DNA of 64,000 bases from Streptomyces alboflavus. Its GTDB lineage: Bacteria > Actinomycetota > Actinomycetes > Streptomycetales > Streptomycetaceae. The notes under the pieces are model-generated. The model had not been told where the DNA came from. It worked only from the letters and a program-made list of their open reading frames with translations, and did not search any database. The position numbers and the translations under genes are program-made. The DNA lies in NCBI RefSeq assembly GCF_000716675.1, contig NZ_JNXT01000004.1, positions 124,001-188,000 on the forward strand, given 5' to 3'. This document shows, in pieces, positions 24,337 through 32,193 of the stretch (positions are counted from its first letter, which is position 1; each line of letters opens with the position of its first letter).

Positions 24337-24843
24337 TCAGTCACGCAGCGCGTTGAAGCGTCCCTGGTGGTACAGCAGCGGACGGCCCGCCCCCGCGGGG
24401 TCCCCGGCGACCACCTCGGCCAGGACCACCCGGTGGTCACCGGCGGGCACCCGCGCCACGACCCGGCACACCATCCAGGCGAGCACGCCCTCGAGGACCG
24501 GCACGCCCTCGGGCCCGTCGAACCAGCGCGTGGGCGCGCCGAAGCGGTCGGCGCCGCTGCGCGCGAAGGCGGCGGCGAGTTCCCGCTGGTGCTCGCCGAG
24601 GATGTGGACGCCGACGTGCTCGGCCCGGGATATCGCGGGCCAGCTGGAGGCGCCGGTGCCGATGCCGAACGAGACCATCGGGGGTTCGGCGGAGACCGAG
24701 GTGAGCGAGGTCGCGGTGAAGCCGACGGGGTCCGTGCCGCGGGCGGTGATCACGGCGACTCCGGCCGCGTGCCTGCGGAAGGCGGAGCGGAGCAGGTCGG
24801 GCGTGGCGAGCTGGGGGGCGGAGAGGTCGGGCGTGGCCGTCAT
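24337..24843 (-). CDS. Flavin reductase family protein
   Basis: A 168-residue FMN/FAD-binding reductase of the HpaC-like group, which supplies reduced flavin to two-component monooxygenases. Motifs seen are FRRHAAGVAVITA, GFTATSLTSVSAEPPMVSFGI and HVGVHILGEHQRELAAAFA. It starts at ATG 24843. No partner monooxygenase is adjacent. It is transcribed towards etfB but separated by 230 bp. Confidence 0.86.
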   Translation of the reverse strand: MTATPDLSAPQLATPDLLRSAFRRHAAGVAVITARGTDPVGFTATSLTSVSAEPPMVSFGIGTGASSWPAISRAEHVGVHILGEHQRELAAAFARSGADRFGAPTRWFDGPEGVPVLEGVLAWMVCRVVARVPAGDHRVVLAEVVAGDPAGAGRPLLYHQGRFNALRD

Positions 24844-25050
24844 GGAGTTGTGTCCTTCTGCCGAGAGGTACGAACGGGTCCGTGGCTGCTCAGCGGGACC
24901 GACAGCGCGCACTGGCATGGCGCGCGAGGTCCACGTGGACACGCTCGTAGAGAAGGAGCTCCGGGGGCATGGCAGCAGGCTGACGATAAGTGGCGGGTGC
25001 AGTCAAGCCCGTTCCGTGACGCGAACGCGCGACGGGCCGCCCCGTAGCGC

Positions 25051-25431
25051 TCATATCGCCGCCCCCAGGGCCGAGATCACATCGGCCTTCCGCGGCTGTC
25101 CGGCCGCGCGCCGCACCTCGTGCCCGGCGGCGTCGAGGACGAGGACGGTCGGGGTCTTGTCGACGCCCAGCGCGCGGACGAGGCCGAGGGCGGCCTCCGC
25201 GTCGATCTCCACGTGGGCGACGCCCGGGACCATGGCGGCGACGTCCGCGAGGACTCTGCGGGTGGCCCGGCAGGGCTGGCAGAACGCGCTGGAGAACTGC
25301 ACGAGCGTGGCTCTCTCGCCCAGCTCGGCGCCGAGTTCCGCCGCCCCGAGCCGAGCCGCACCCGGCCGGTCCGCACCGGCCGGTGCGGCGCCGAGCGACC
25401 CCGCGCCCTTGCCTCCGCGCACCCCTGTCAC
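25051..25431 (-). CDS. Thioredoxin-fold protein with a CQPC active site
   Basis: A protein of about 126 residues with LVQFSSAFCQPCRATRRVLADVA. This is a thioredoxin domain in which the usual CGPC is CQPC, and it also has the cis-Pro segment VDKTPTVLVLD. It is probably a cytoplasmic thiol-disulfide exchanger. GTG 25431 is chosen as the start, but ATG 25500 and further upstream codons are also open, so the length is uncertain. The first 45 residues are low-complexity Gly/Ala. It is divergent from an acyltransferase gene. Confidence 0.78.
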   Translation of the reverse strand: MTGVRGGKGAGSLGAAPAGADRPGAARLGAAELGAELGERATLVQFSSAFCQPCRATRRVLADVAAMVPGVAHVEIDAEAALGLVRALGVDKTPTVLVLDAAGHEVRRAAGQPRKADVISALGAAI

Positions 25432-25618
25432 GCGCGCCCCGCCTCTCCCACCCCCACCGGGGGCCTCGATCCGCCCCACTGGGGCTCCACATACGTCCAT
25501 CCCTACAGCGCACGCGCGTACGGAAAGATTCCGACGTGACGAGAATCTCCCGCGATACGGGCACCATGGCTGGCCAGCCGCTCGTTCTTGGGGCACGATC
25601 TGGCGGAGCCGTAGACCC

Positions 25619-25630
25619 TACGGATCCGTA
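25619..25630. promoter_or_regulatory. Perfect 12-bp palindrome upstream of the acyltransferase gene
   Basis: TACGGATCCGTA lies about 60 bp before the start of the 1-acylglycerol-phosphate acyltransferase gene, next to an AT-rich AACTTAG. Its position fits an operator overlapping the promoter, as expected for a lipid-responsive TetR-type repressor. The regulator is not in the window. Confidence 0.5.
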
Positions 25631-25688
25631 ACTTAGCTTCCTGCCAAAGGCCCTCTCCTCTGGCAGAGACGAAGGGCCCTCCCCAGCC

Positions 25689-26417
25689 ATGGCAGAACTC
25701 GTCTACCGACCGGTCATCGGCGTCGCCAAGACCTTCTTCAAGGCTCTCGACCTGAAGATCGACTGCAAGGGCTCCGAGAACATTCCGCGCTCGGGCGGGG
25801 CGGTCCTGGTCAGCAACCACATCAGCTATCTGGACTTCATCTTCGACGGCCTCGCCGCCCTGCCCCAGAAGCGCGTGGTGCGCTTCATGGCGAAGGAGTC
25901 GGTGTTCCGGCACAAGATCTCGGGTCCGCTGATGCGCGGCATGAAGCACATCCCGGTGGACCGCAAGCAGGGCGAGACGGCCTATGCCCACGCCCTGGAC
26001 TCGCTGCGCGCCGGAGAGATCATCGGGGTGTTCCCGGAGGCGACGATCTCGCAGTCGTTCACGCTGAAGTCGTTCAAGTCGGGTGCCGCGCGCATGGCCC
26101 AGGAGGCCGGGGTCCCCCTGATCCCGATGGCTCTGTGGGGCACGCAGCGGCTGTGGACGAAGGGGCACCCCCGCAACTTCAAGCGCCAGGGCCTGCCGGT
26201 GACGATCCGCGTCGGCGAGCGCATGGAAGCCCCCAAGGACCAGTACGCGGGCGCGATCACGCGCCGTCTGCGCGAGCGCTGCCAGGAGCTCCTGGAGGCC
26301 GCCCAGCGCGCCTACCCCGTGCGCCCCAAGGGCCCCGAGGACACCTGGTGGATGCCGGCGCACCTCGGCGGCACGGCCCCGACGCCCGCCGAGGTCCGCG
26401 CCGCCGAGGCCGGCTGA
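25689..26417 (+). CDS. 1-acyl-sn-glycerol-3-phosphate acyltransferase (PlsC family)
   Basis: A 242-residue membrane-associated enzyme that would acylate lysophosphatidate in phospholipid synthesis. Block I is VSNHISYLD (the HX4D catalytic pair). Block II contains FMAKESVF and MKHIPVDR. Block III is VFPEATIS, where the family usually has FPEGTRS, and block IV is VPLIPMAL. The EATIS variant is common in actinobacterial paralogues. A second member of the family is encoded at 36174. The unusual CCCTCC region before the ATG gives no clear ribosome site. Confidence 0.9.
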   Translation: MAELVYRPVIGVAKTFFKALDLKIDCKGSENIPRSGGAVLVSNHISYLDFIFDGLAALPQKRVVRFMAKESVFRHKISGPLMRGMKHIPVDRKQGETAYAHALDSLRAGEIIGVFPEATISQSFTLKSFKSGAARMAQEAGVPLIPMALWGTQRLWTKGHPRNFKRQGLPVTIRVGERMEAPKDQYAGAITRRLRERCQELLEAAQRAYPVRPKGPEDTWWMPAHLGGTAPTPAEVRAAEAG

Positions 26418-26430
26418 CCCCTGGGCACGC

Positions 26431-27120
26431 CTAGCCCACCGGCTCGTGGACGGTGACGCGGGCCCCCGGGCTGACCTTCTCCAGGAGCTCGGCGAGTTCG
26501 GCGCCCGCCGCCGCCAGGCCCGCGTCCGGGCCCATGCCCTCCAGCAGGAAGATCGCGTTCACGCTCGCCTCCGTGAGGCGGGTGCGCGGGCCCTGCCGCC
26601 AGTTCCAGCGACGGCACGTGACGCCCTCGTCGTCGCGCCAGACGACCTCGCCCGGCTCCGGGTGCTCGACGGCTCGCTCGCCCCCCGCCATGGTGACGAA
26701 GTCCTCGTCCCCGGCCGCCCGCACCAGTCGCATGCCGCCCTTGATGTGGTCCAGGTCCTCGCCGCCGACCGGGATCAGGTGGGCCACGCTGATCGCGTTG
26801 TAGACGTCGACGAGCGCGTTGATCCGGGGCAGCCCGCCGTCCGCGAGCGCCCGCTTGGCCAGTGCCTCGGCGGAGTTGCGGGTGCGCGAGGGCTTGGCAC
26901 CGAAGGCCGTGTACGCGGCGCGCCAGGCCACCATGTGCGGGTCCTCGTGCGGGGCGCGGCCGTCGAGGCGCGCCGCGAGACGGCGGGCCGCGTCGTCGAG
27001 CAGGGCCGAGGTGGCGTCGGTGCTGGGGCCGTTGACGAGGTCGTACGCCTCGATGGTGACGTGGGTGAAGCCGGGCGCGAGCGTGCGCACCTCGTCGGAC
27101 ACGGTGAGGGTGAGCGTCAT
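26431..27120 (-). CDS. B3/B4 tRNA-binding domain protein
   Basis: A 229-residue free-standing copy of the B3/B4 domain found in the phenylalanyl-tRNA synthetase beta subunit. Typical parts are LPRINALVDVYNAISVAHLIPVGG, DEGVTCRRWNWRQGPRT and NAIFLLEGMGP. Such proteins have been suggested to edit or bind mischarged tRNA, and the role here is inferred. It starts at ATG 27120. It is convergent with the acyltransferase gene, with only 13 bp between. Confidence 0.83.
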   Translation of the reverse strand: MTLTLTVSDEVRTLAPGFTHVTIEAYDLVNGPSTDATSALLDDAARRLAARLDGRAPHEDPHMVAWRAAYTAFGAKPSRTRNSAEALAKRALADGGLPRINALVDVYNAISVAHLIPVGGEDLDHIKGGMRLVRAAGDEDFVTMAGGERAVEHPEPGEVVWRDDEGVTCRRWNWRQGPRTRLTEASVNAIFLLEGMGPDAGLAAAGAELAELLEKVSPGARVTVHEPVG

Positions 27121-27209
27121 GGTCTGCCTTGGTTCGCGGAAATCGACGGAAGTACAGCATAGAGCACCAGTGAGTGCACCACGATGGACTTCCGTCGCTT
27201 CCTGCGCCC

Positions 27210-29453
27210 CTACGGCAGCCCCCACGCGGGTTCCGTCCCGTTGGCGCGCACATCGCGCGGGCGCAGCGACGGCCTGGCCCCCTTGGGCGTGATCACCGCG
27301 GCCTGCCCGCGCCGCAGCGGCACGCTGATGACGTCCCGGCCCGTGTACGGCAGCGGCCGGCCGCGCTCGTCACGCACGTCGATCGCACCGGTGATGCCGT
27401 GCCGCAGCCGCAGCGGTTCCCCGGCCTCGCTCGCCACCCTGATCCACTCGGTGCGTCCGCCGCGCCGCGAGGCGTCGACGAGGAACGCGCCCTGCGTACG
27501 CACCCGTTGCAGGCTGGCGTCCGCCCAGGTGCGGGACACGGCGGGGAAGACCTTCACCACTCCCCCGTGGCTCTGCGTCAGCATGTCGAGGAGGGACTGA
27601 CCGGCGCTGACGGGGCTCTCCAGGGCGAAGTTGGAGCCTTCGCGGTACATGGTGTTGGGCGTCATCGCACATTTGTCGGTGACGTTGCCGTCCAGGAAGA
27701 ACCGCAGGTGGCCGAGGGCTTCCTCGGGCTTGCCGAAGAGCGTCTCCATGGAGGCGGCGGCAGCGTAGCTGTAGCCGTGCCAGCGGTCCTGGCGACTGGT
27801 CCAGTGGTCGAACGTGCGCCGGTCCAGCTTCTCCTGGAGCGGGTAGAGCCACAGAAGGTGCGAGTAGTGGCGGTGGGACTCGGCGAGCGGGACGCCGTCG
27901 CCGATCATCACGCCGTTCTCGTTCTCGTGGTACGGGACGAGCCGGTCGCGGATGTCGCGCCACCGCTTCTCGTGCGGATCGCGCAGGCGCAGCCTGCGCG
28001 CGGAGTCGAGGAGCGTGGTCACGCCCCAGCGCAGCAGCGAGAGGTCGTAGGTGCAGTCCGAGGCGTTGGCGTACTCCGGGGAGCGGGTCTCGGGCAGGTG
28101 GAGCCGGCCGTCGGAGCCCTCGGTGAGGTGGCGGGCGTAGTAGTGGACGGCCCTGGTGAGGACGGGGCGGATGACGTGCCGCAGGACATCGTCGTCCATG
28201 TGGTGGCGGTAGGTGACCCAGGCGTTGTGCAGGGCCCAGGTGAGGTTGCCGGTGTGGTCGTTGGGGCTCTCGCCGGGGATGCCGACGTAGCGCGGGCCTG
28301 AGCGCAGCTTCCAGTCGCCGGGGTGGCACAGGGCGTAGGTCTCGCCGTCGCGCAGCCGCGGCCAGATGTTGGACTCCAGGTTCTCGTGGTACTTCGCGAA
28401 CGTCGGGGTGACGGCGTCGAGTTCCCGGTGGTTGGAGCCGTTGGCGATCGGATACGTCACCTGGACGTTGGTGTTCCACCAGATGCTGGTCCAGTTGTTG
28501 CCGGTCTCGGGGAACCAGGGTCCGAAGACGGGGGTGACAGGCCCGTGGCTGCGGGTGGCGCAGGCCAGCTTGTAGAGCTGGATCCAGTAGAAGCGCTGCA
28601 CCTTCTTGTCGGGTACGGACACGAAGCTGCGCCGGTAGAAGGCGTGCCACCAGTCCCGGTGCCGGGCGACGGGCACCTCGGGCGGGCCGTCGAGGGCGCG
28701 CGCCACGAGGCGTTCAGCCGTCGCGCGGCCGGTCGAGCTGGGGTGGCCGTAGGCGATCGTGGCCGCGAGGAGCCTCTTCGTGCCGGAGCGCGCCTCGCGC
28801 CAGGCCGTGGTGTAGCCACCGCCCGCGTGCAGGGGCTGTTCGACGACTCCGGGAGCGGTCGTCGGGTCGGGGTTGGCGGTGTAGTCGGGCGGGACGCGGG
28901 TGGTGCGGGTGGTGTGCGAGGGCAGCGCGGTGAAGCCCCAGGCGGCCGTCTCCTCGCCATCGCTCGGCTCCAACGACACCAGCAGGACGTCTTCCTGACT
29001 GAGGATCAGGGCGGTGAACCGCACACTGCCGCGCGCCGTGGTGAGGGTGCCGGTCAGCTCGGCGTTGTCGAGGTCGAGCCGCCAGTCGACAGCGGTGATC
29101 GTGCCCGCGAGGGTCAGCGTGAGGAAGCCGACGCCGAGCCGGGAGTAGCCGATCGCGGCCTCCCACTGGCCGCGCTGGTCCTGTACGTACGAGTGGTTGA
29201 TCATGATGCGCAGGACGTTGCCCTCGCCGGGCTTGACGTACAGATGGGCGGCGAGGAACCCGTTGCCGAGGAACGGGCCCTCCTGCCAGCCGCCGGGCAG
29301 GCGCCGCCACACCATCGCGGCGTCGCGAAGGAGCGCGCCATGCACGTCGTCCGGTGCGGCGGCCGGGGCTCTGCCCCACGCGACAGGTGACCCGGCCGCC
29401 ACTAACGCTCCGGAGGTGCCTGCGACGAACGCGCGCCGCGAGATGGGGGACAT
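27210..29453 (-). CDS. Exported GH95-like glycoside hydrolase
   Basis: A 747-residue enzyme with a twin-arginine signal (SRRAFVAGTSGALVAAG). The N-terminal sandwich opens with GWQEGPFLGNGFLAAHLYV. The (alpha/alpha)6 domain contains WWNTNVQVTYPIANGSNH, GNLTWALHNAW, PEYANASDCTYD and HRHYSHLLWLYPL, matching the layout of GH95 fucosidases and relatives. Divergence from typical GH95 is clear, so the cleaved sugar (fucose, galactose or other) is not assigned. ATG 29453 follows GGAAGG. It probably acts on plant or algal polysaccharide outside the cell. Confidence 0.78.
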   Translation of the reverse strand: MSPISRRAFVAGTSGALVAAGSPVAWGRAPAAAPDDVHGALLRDAAMVWRRLPGGWQEGPFLGNGFLAAHLYVKPGEGNVLRIMINHSYVQDQRGQWEAAIGYSRLGVGFLTLTLAGTITAVDWRLDLDNAELTGTLTTARGSVRFTALILSQEDVLLVSLEPSDGEETAAWGFTALPSHTTRTTRVPPDYTANPDPTTAPGVVEQPLHAGGGYTTAWREARSGTKRLLAATIAYGHPSSTGRATAERLVARALDGPPEVPVARHRDWWHAFYRRSFVSVPDKKVQRFYWIQLYKLACATRSHGPVTPVFGPWFPETGNNWTSIWWNTNVQVTYPIANGSNHRELDAVTPTFAKYHENLESNIWPRLRDGETYALCHPGDWKLRSGPRYVGIPGESPNDHTGNLTWALHNAWVTYRHHMDDDVLRHVIRPVLTRAVHYYARHLTEGSDGRLHLPETRSPEYANASDCTYDLSLLRWGVTTLLDSARRLRLRDPHEKRWRDIRDRLVPYHENENGVMIGDGVPLAESHRHYSHLLWLYPLQEKLDRRTFDHWTSRQDRWHGYSYAAAASMETLFGKPEEALGHLRFFLDGNVTDKCAMTPNTMYREGSNFALESPVSAGQSLLDMLTQSHGGVVKVFPAVSRTWADASLQRVRTQGAFLVDASRRGGRTEWIRVASEAGEPLRLRHGITGAIDVRDERGRPLPYTGRDVISVPLRRGQAAVITPKGARPSLRPRDVRANGTEPAWGLP

Positions 29454-29660
29454 GGCGAGGCCTTCCGACGGAGGACTGCGTGACAGCGCGCCAACGCAAC
29501 GACTCGGACGGCACGCAGCATCGACGCCGGGACGGGCATGCGTCAAGGAATCCGACAGGAATAGGTCGGATGAATCTCCAACCCATGCGCCACGCCAAGG
29601 ACTTGCAGGGACGTTGCCTTCACGTACGCGACCTGTCCTCCGATGAATGGCCCCCTACGC

Positions 29661-30266
29661 TCACCGGGTGGCCGGGATCTCCGTCGGCAGCGTGTCCCAC
29701 AGGTGCGGCCGGTCGGCCGCCTGTCGCAGGCTGGCGAGCACCGACGGGTGCGGGGAGGCGTGGAGTTCGGGGTAGTCGACCTCACCCGCCGCGGCGTCCG
29801 GGATCCAGGCGAGCCGTTCGCCGTCGAGGCTGAACTGCGCGTCCACGCCGGGCTTGTTGCCGCGGGGGTCCTGCCGGTGCCAGGCGCCGTCGAGGCGCAC
29901 GGCGACGAGTCCGTGGACGACGAAGCCGCTGCCGTCGTCGTGCAGGAGGCGCTGGTAGCACAGCGCCGTCGGGATGTCCTCGGCGCGAAGGAGCGCGGCC
30001 AGGGCGTGGGCCTTGGCGTGGCAGATGCCGGTCGCCTGCTCCAGGACGTCGGAGGCGCGCCAGGTGACGCGCGGGTCGCCGGAGTCCGCGGAGTGCGGGA
30101 CGGTGTCGCGTACGAACTTGTAGGCGGCGCAGGCGTACGCGTAGGAGTCGGCCACGTTCTTGGCGAGCCGGGCCGCCGTCTCGCGCACCAGGGGATGCGT
30201 ATGGTCGATGACCTCGTCCGCCGCGAGATAGGCCGAGAGGTCCGGGGTCTGCTGGATCAGCTGCAT
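29661..30266 (-). CDS. Transglutaminase-like cysteine protease-fold protein
   Basis: A 201-residue cytoplasmic protein with the transglutaminase core: Cys in ATGICHAKAHALAALLRA, His in FVVHGLVAVRLDG and Asp in WHRQDPRGN. The full triad is present, so it may act as a peptidase or acyltransferase. The substrate is unknown. A well-formed promoter (30275-30304) places the transcript start within about two bases of the ATG, so the mRNA is probably leaderless. Confidence 0.83.
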   Translation of the reverse strand: MQLIQQTPDLSAYLAADEVIDHTHPLVRETAARLAKNVADSYAYACAAYKFVRDTVPHSADSGDPRVTWRASDVLEQATGICHAKAHALAALLRAEDIPTALCYQRLLHDDGSGFVVHGLVAVRLDGAWHRQDPRGNKPGVDAQFSLDGERLAWIPDAAAGEVDYPELHASPHPSVLASLRQAADRPHLWDTLPTEIPATR

Positions 30267-30273
30267 GGCGAGC

Positions 30274-30337
30274 GAGCATAAGAAAGCGGCCGATCGTCAG
30301 TCAATGACTTTTCGATCGACCGCATACTTATGCGCTC
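30274..30337. repeat. Long imperfect inverted repeat ahead of the transglutaminase-like gene
   Basis: The left arm (30274-30296) and right arm (30313-30337) share GAGC, ATAAG, GCGG and CGATCG in order, with three mismatches and a 2-bp bulge. The 16-base centre itself contains AGTCA-A-TGACT. It separates the threonine aldolase-like and transglutaminase-like genes. It may act as a terminator for the first or as an operator over the promoter of the second. Confidence 0.65.
30275..30304 (-). promoter_or_regulatory. Promoter TTGACT-18-TATGCT for the transglutaminase-like gene
   Basis: Read on the minus strand, -35 is TTGACT (30304-30299) and -10 is TATGCT (30280-30275) with an 18-bp spacer, close to the housekeeping consensus. 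The expected transcription start at about 30268 is next to the ATG at 30266, which implies a leaderless message. Confidence 0.7.
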
Positions 30338-30359
30338 CGTCGCGTCCGGGGCGGTGCGG

Positions 30360-31430
30360 TCAGCGCGCCATTTCTTCCTTCAGCGCCGCCACGAAGGCGT
30401 CCACGTCGTCCTCGGTGGTGTCGAAGGAGCACATCCAGCGGACGTCGCCCGCGGCCTCGTCCCAGAAGTAGAACCGGAAGCGCTTCTGCAGGCGCTCGCT
30501 GACGTCGTGCGGCAGGCGCGCGAAGACGGCGTTGGCCTCGACGGGGTAGAGGATCTCCACGCCGTGCACCGCGCGGACGCCCTCGGCCAGGCGCTGGGCC
30601 ATCTCGTTGGCGTGCCGGGCGTTGCGCAGCCACAGGTCCTTGGCGAGCAGCGCCTCCAACTGCACGGAGACGAACCGCATCTTGGAGGCGAGCTGCATGG
30701 ACAGCTTGCGCAGGTGCTTCATGTGCCGCACGGCGTCCTGGTTCAGGACGACCACGGCCTCACCGAACAGCGCGCCGTTCTTGGTGCCGCCGAACGAGAG
30801 GATGTCGATGCCGACCGCGTTCGTGAACGTCCGCATCGGGACGTTCAGGGACGCGGCGGCGTTGGCTATCCGCGCGCCGTCGAGGTGCACCCGCATGCCG
30901 AGGCCGTGGGCGTGCTCGACGATGGCGCGGATCTCGTCCGGGGTGTAGACGGTGCCCAGTTCGGTGTTCTGGGCGAGCGAGACGACCTGCGGCATCGCGC
31001 GGTGCTCGTCCTCCCAGCCGAAGGCCTGACGGTCGATCAGCTCGGGGGTGAGCTTGCCGTCGGGCGTGGGCACGGTCAGGAGCTTGATGCCCGCGACCTT
31101 CTCGGGGGCGCCGCCCTCGTCGACGTTGATGTGCGCGCTCTCGGCGCAGATCACCGCGCCCCAGCGGTCGCTGACCGCCTGGAGCGCGACGACGTTCGCG
31201 CCGGTGCCGTTGAAGACCGGGAAGGCCTCCGCGCTCGCCCCGAAGTGGCTGCGGATCACCTGCTGGAGGGCTTCTGTGTACTGATCCTCGCCATACGCGA
31301 CCTGATGGCCGCCGTTGGCCAGGGCCAGGGCCGCGAGCACCTCCGGGTGCGTACCGGCGTAGTTGTCGCTCGCGAAGCCGCGGACGTCCGGGTCGTGGTG
31401 CCGGCGCGCGTCGGTCTTGGGTGGGTTCAC
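30360..31430 (-). CDS. Threonine aldolase-like PLP enzyme (beta-eliminating lyase family)
   Basis: A 356-residue fold-type I PLP enzyme. It shows FASDNYAGTHPEVL and GHQVAYGEDQYT (start of the aldolase fold), VFNGTGANVVAL, VHLDGARIANAAA (the PLP-binding Asp) and ILSFGGTKNGALFGEA, with the Schiff-base Lys. Low-specificity threonine aldolases cleave threonine to glycine and acetaldehyde. Related tryptophanase-type enzymes are an alternative. GTG 31430 overlaps the TGA of the upstream SDR gene (GTGA), so they are translationally coupled in a three-gene operon. Confidence 0.87.
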   Translation of the reverse strand: MNPPKTDARRHHDPDVRGFASDNYAGTHPEVLAALALANGGHQVAYGEDQYTEALQQVIRSHFGASAEAFPVFNGTGANVVALQAVSDRWGAVICAESAHINVDEGGAPEKVAGIKLLTVPTPDGKLTPELIDRQAFGWEDEHRAMPQVVSLAQNTELGTVYTPDEIRAIVEHAHGLGMRVHLDGARIANAAASLNVPMRTFTNAVGIDILSFGGTKNGALFGEAVVVLNQDAVRHMKHLRKLSMQLASKMRFVSVQLEALLAKDLWLRNARHANEMAQRLAEGVRAVHGVEILYPVEANAVFARLPHDVSERLQKRFRFYFWDEAAGDVRWMCSFDTTEDDVDAFVAALKEEMAR

Positions 31431-32167
31431 GGCTTCTCGGTCAGCCACAGACGGTTTCCGTTCACTTCCTCGGCGGGCCGCTCCCAGACTCCGGCGATGG
31501 CCTCGGCCAGCTCCTTCACGTCGGTGAAGCCCGCGAACTTCGCGCTCGGCCGCTCCGCCCGCATCGCGTCGTGCACCAGCGCCTTGACCACCAGGATGGC
31601 AGCCGCCGCGCGCGGCCCCCCGTCGCCCCCGGCCTTGCGGAAGGCGTCGCCGAGCGCGAGCGTCCAGGCCTCGGCGGCGGCCTTGGCGGCCGCGTACGCC
31701 GCGTTGCCCGCCGTCGGCTTCGAGGCGCCCGCGGCGCTGATCAGCAGATAGCGGCCGTTGCCACTGCGCTGCAGGCCGTCCTGGAAGGCGAGCGAGGTGT
31801 GCTGGACGGTGCGGATCAGGAGGTCCTCCAGGACGTCCCAGTCGCCGAGGTCGGTCTCGGCGAAGGAGGCGCTGCCGCGCCAGCCGCCGACGAGGTGGAC
31901 CAGGCCGTCGATGCGGCCGAACTCCTTCTCGGTGCGGTCGGCCCAGGCGCGGGCCGCCTCCAGGTCGAGCAGGTCGACGGTGTCGCCCGTGACCGTGGCG
32001 CCGCCGTGGGCGTACCGCGCGGCGTCCACGGCCTCCGCGAGGCGGGCCGCGTCGGCGTCGGAGGCGACGACCGTGGCCCCGGCCTCAGCGAGCCTGAGCA
32101 GTGTGGCCCGGCCCGCGGGACCCGCGGCCCCGGCTACCGCGACTACGGCTCCGTCGAGTGCGGACAT
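31427..32167 (-). CDS. Short-chain dehydrogenase/reductase (SDR)
   Basis: A 246-residue Rossmann-fold protein. The cofactor motif is VAVAGAAGPAGRATLLRLAEAG in place of the usual TGxxxGxG. An NNAG-like LVHLVGG, a catalytic Ser (LLISAAGAS) and YAAAKAA (Tyr-x3-Lys) are present. The active-site residues are intact, so it is probably an oxidoreductase of unknown substrate. ATG 32167 has a strong AGGAGG. It is the middle gene of the DUF6421, SDR, threonine aldolase-like operon. Confidence 0.84.
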   Translation of the reverse strand: MSALDGAVVAVAGAAGPAGRATLLRLAEAGATVVASDADAARLAEAVDAARYAHGGATVTGDTVDLLDLEAARAWADRTEKEFGRIDGLVHLVGGWRGSASFAETDLGDWDVLEDLLIRTVQHTSLAFQDGLQRSGNGRYLLISAAGASKPTAGNAAYAAAKAAAEAWTLALGDAFRKAGGDGGPRAAAAILVVKALVHDAMRAERPSAKFAGFTDVKELAEAIAGVWERPAEEVNGNRLWLTEKP

Positions 32168-32193
32168 GGTCCTCGCCTCCTTGATGCGGTCGC

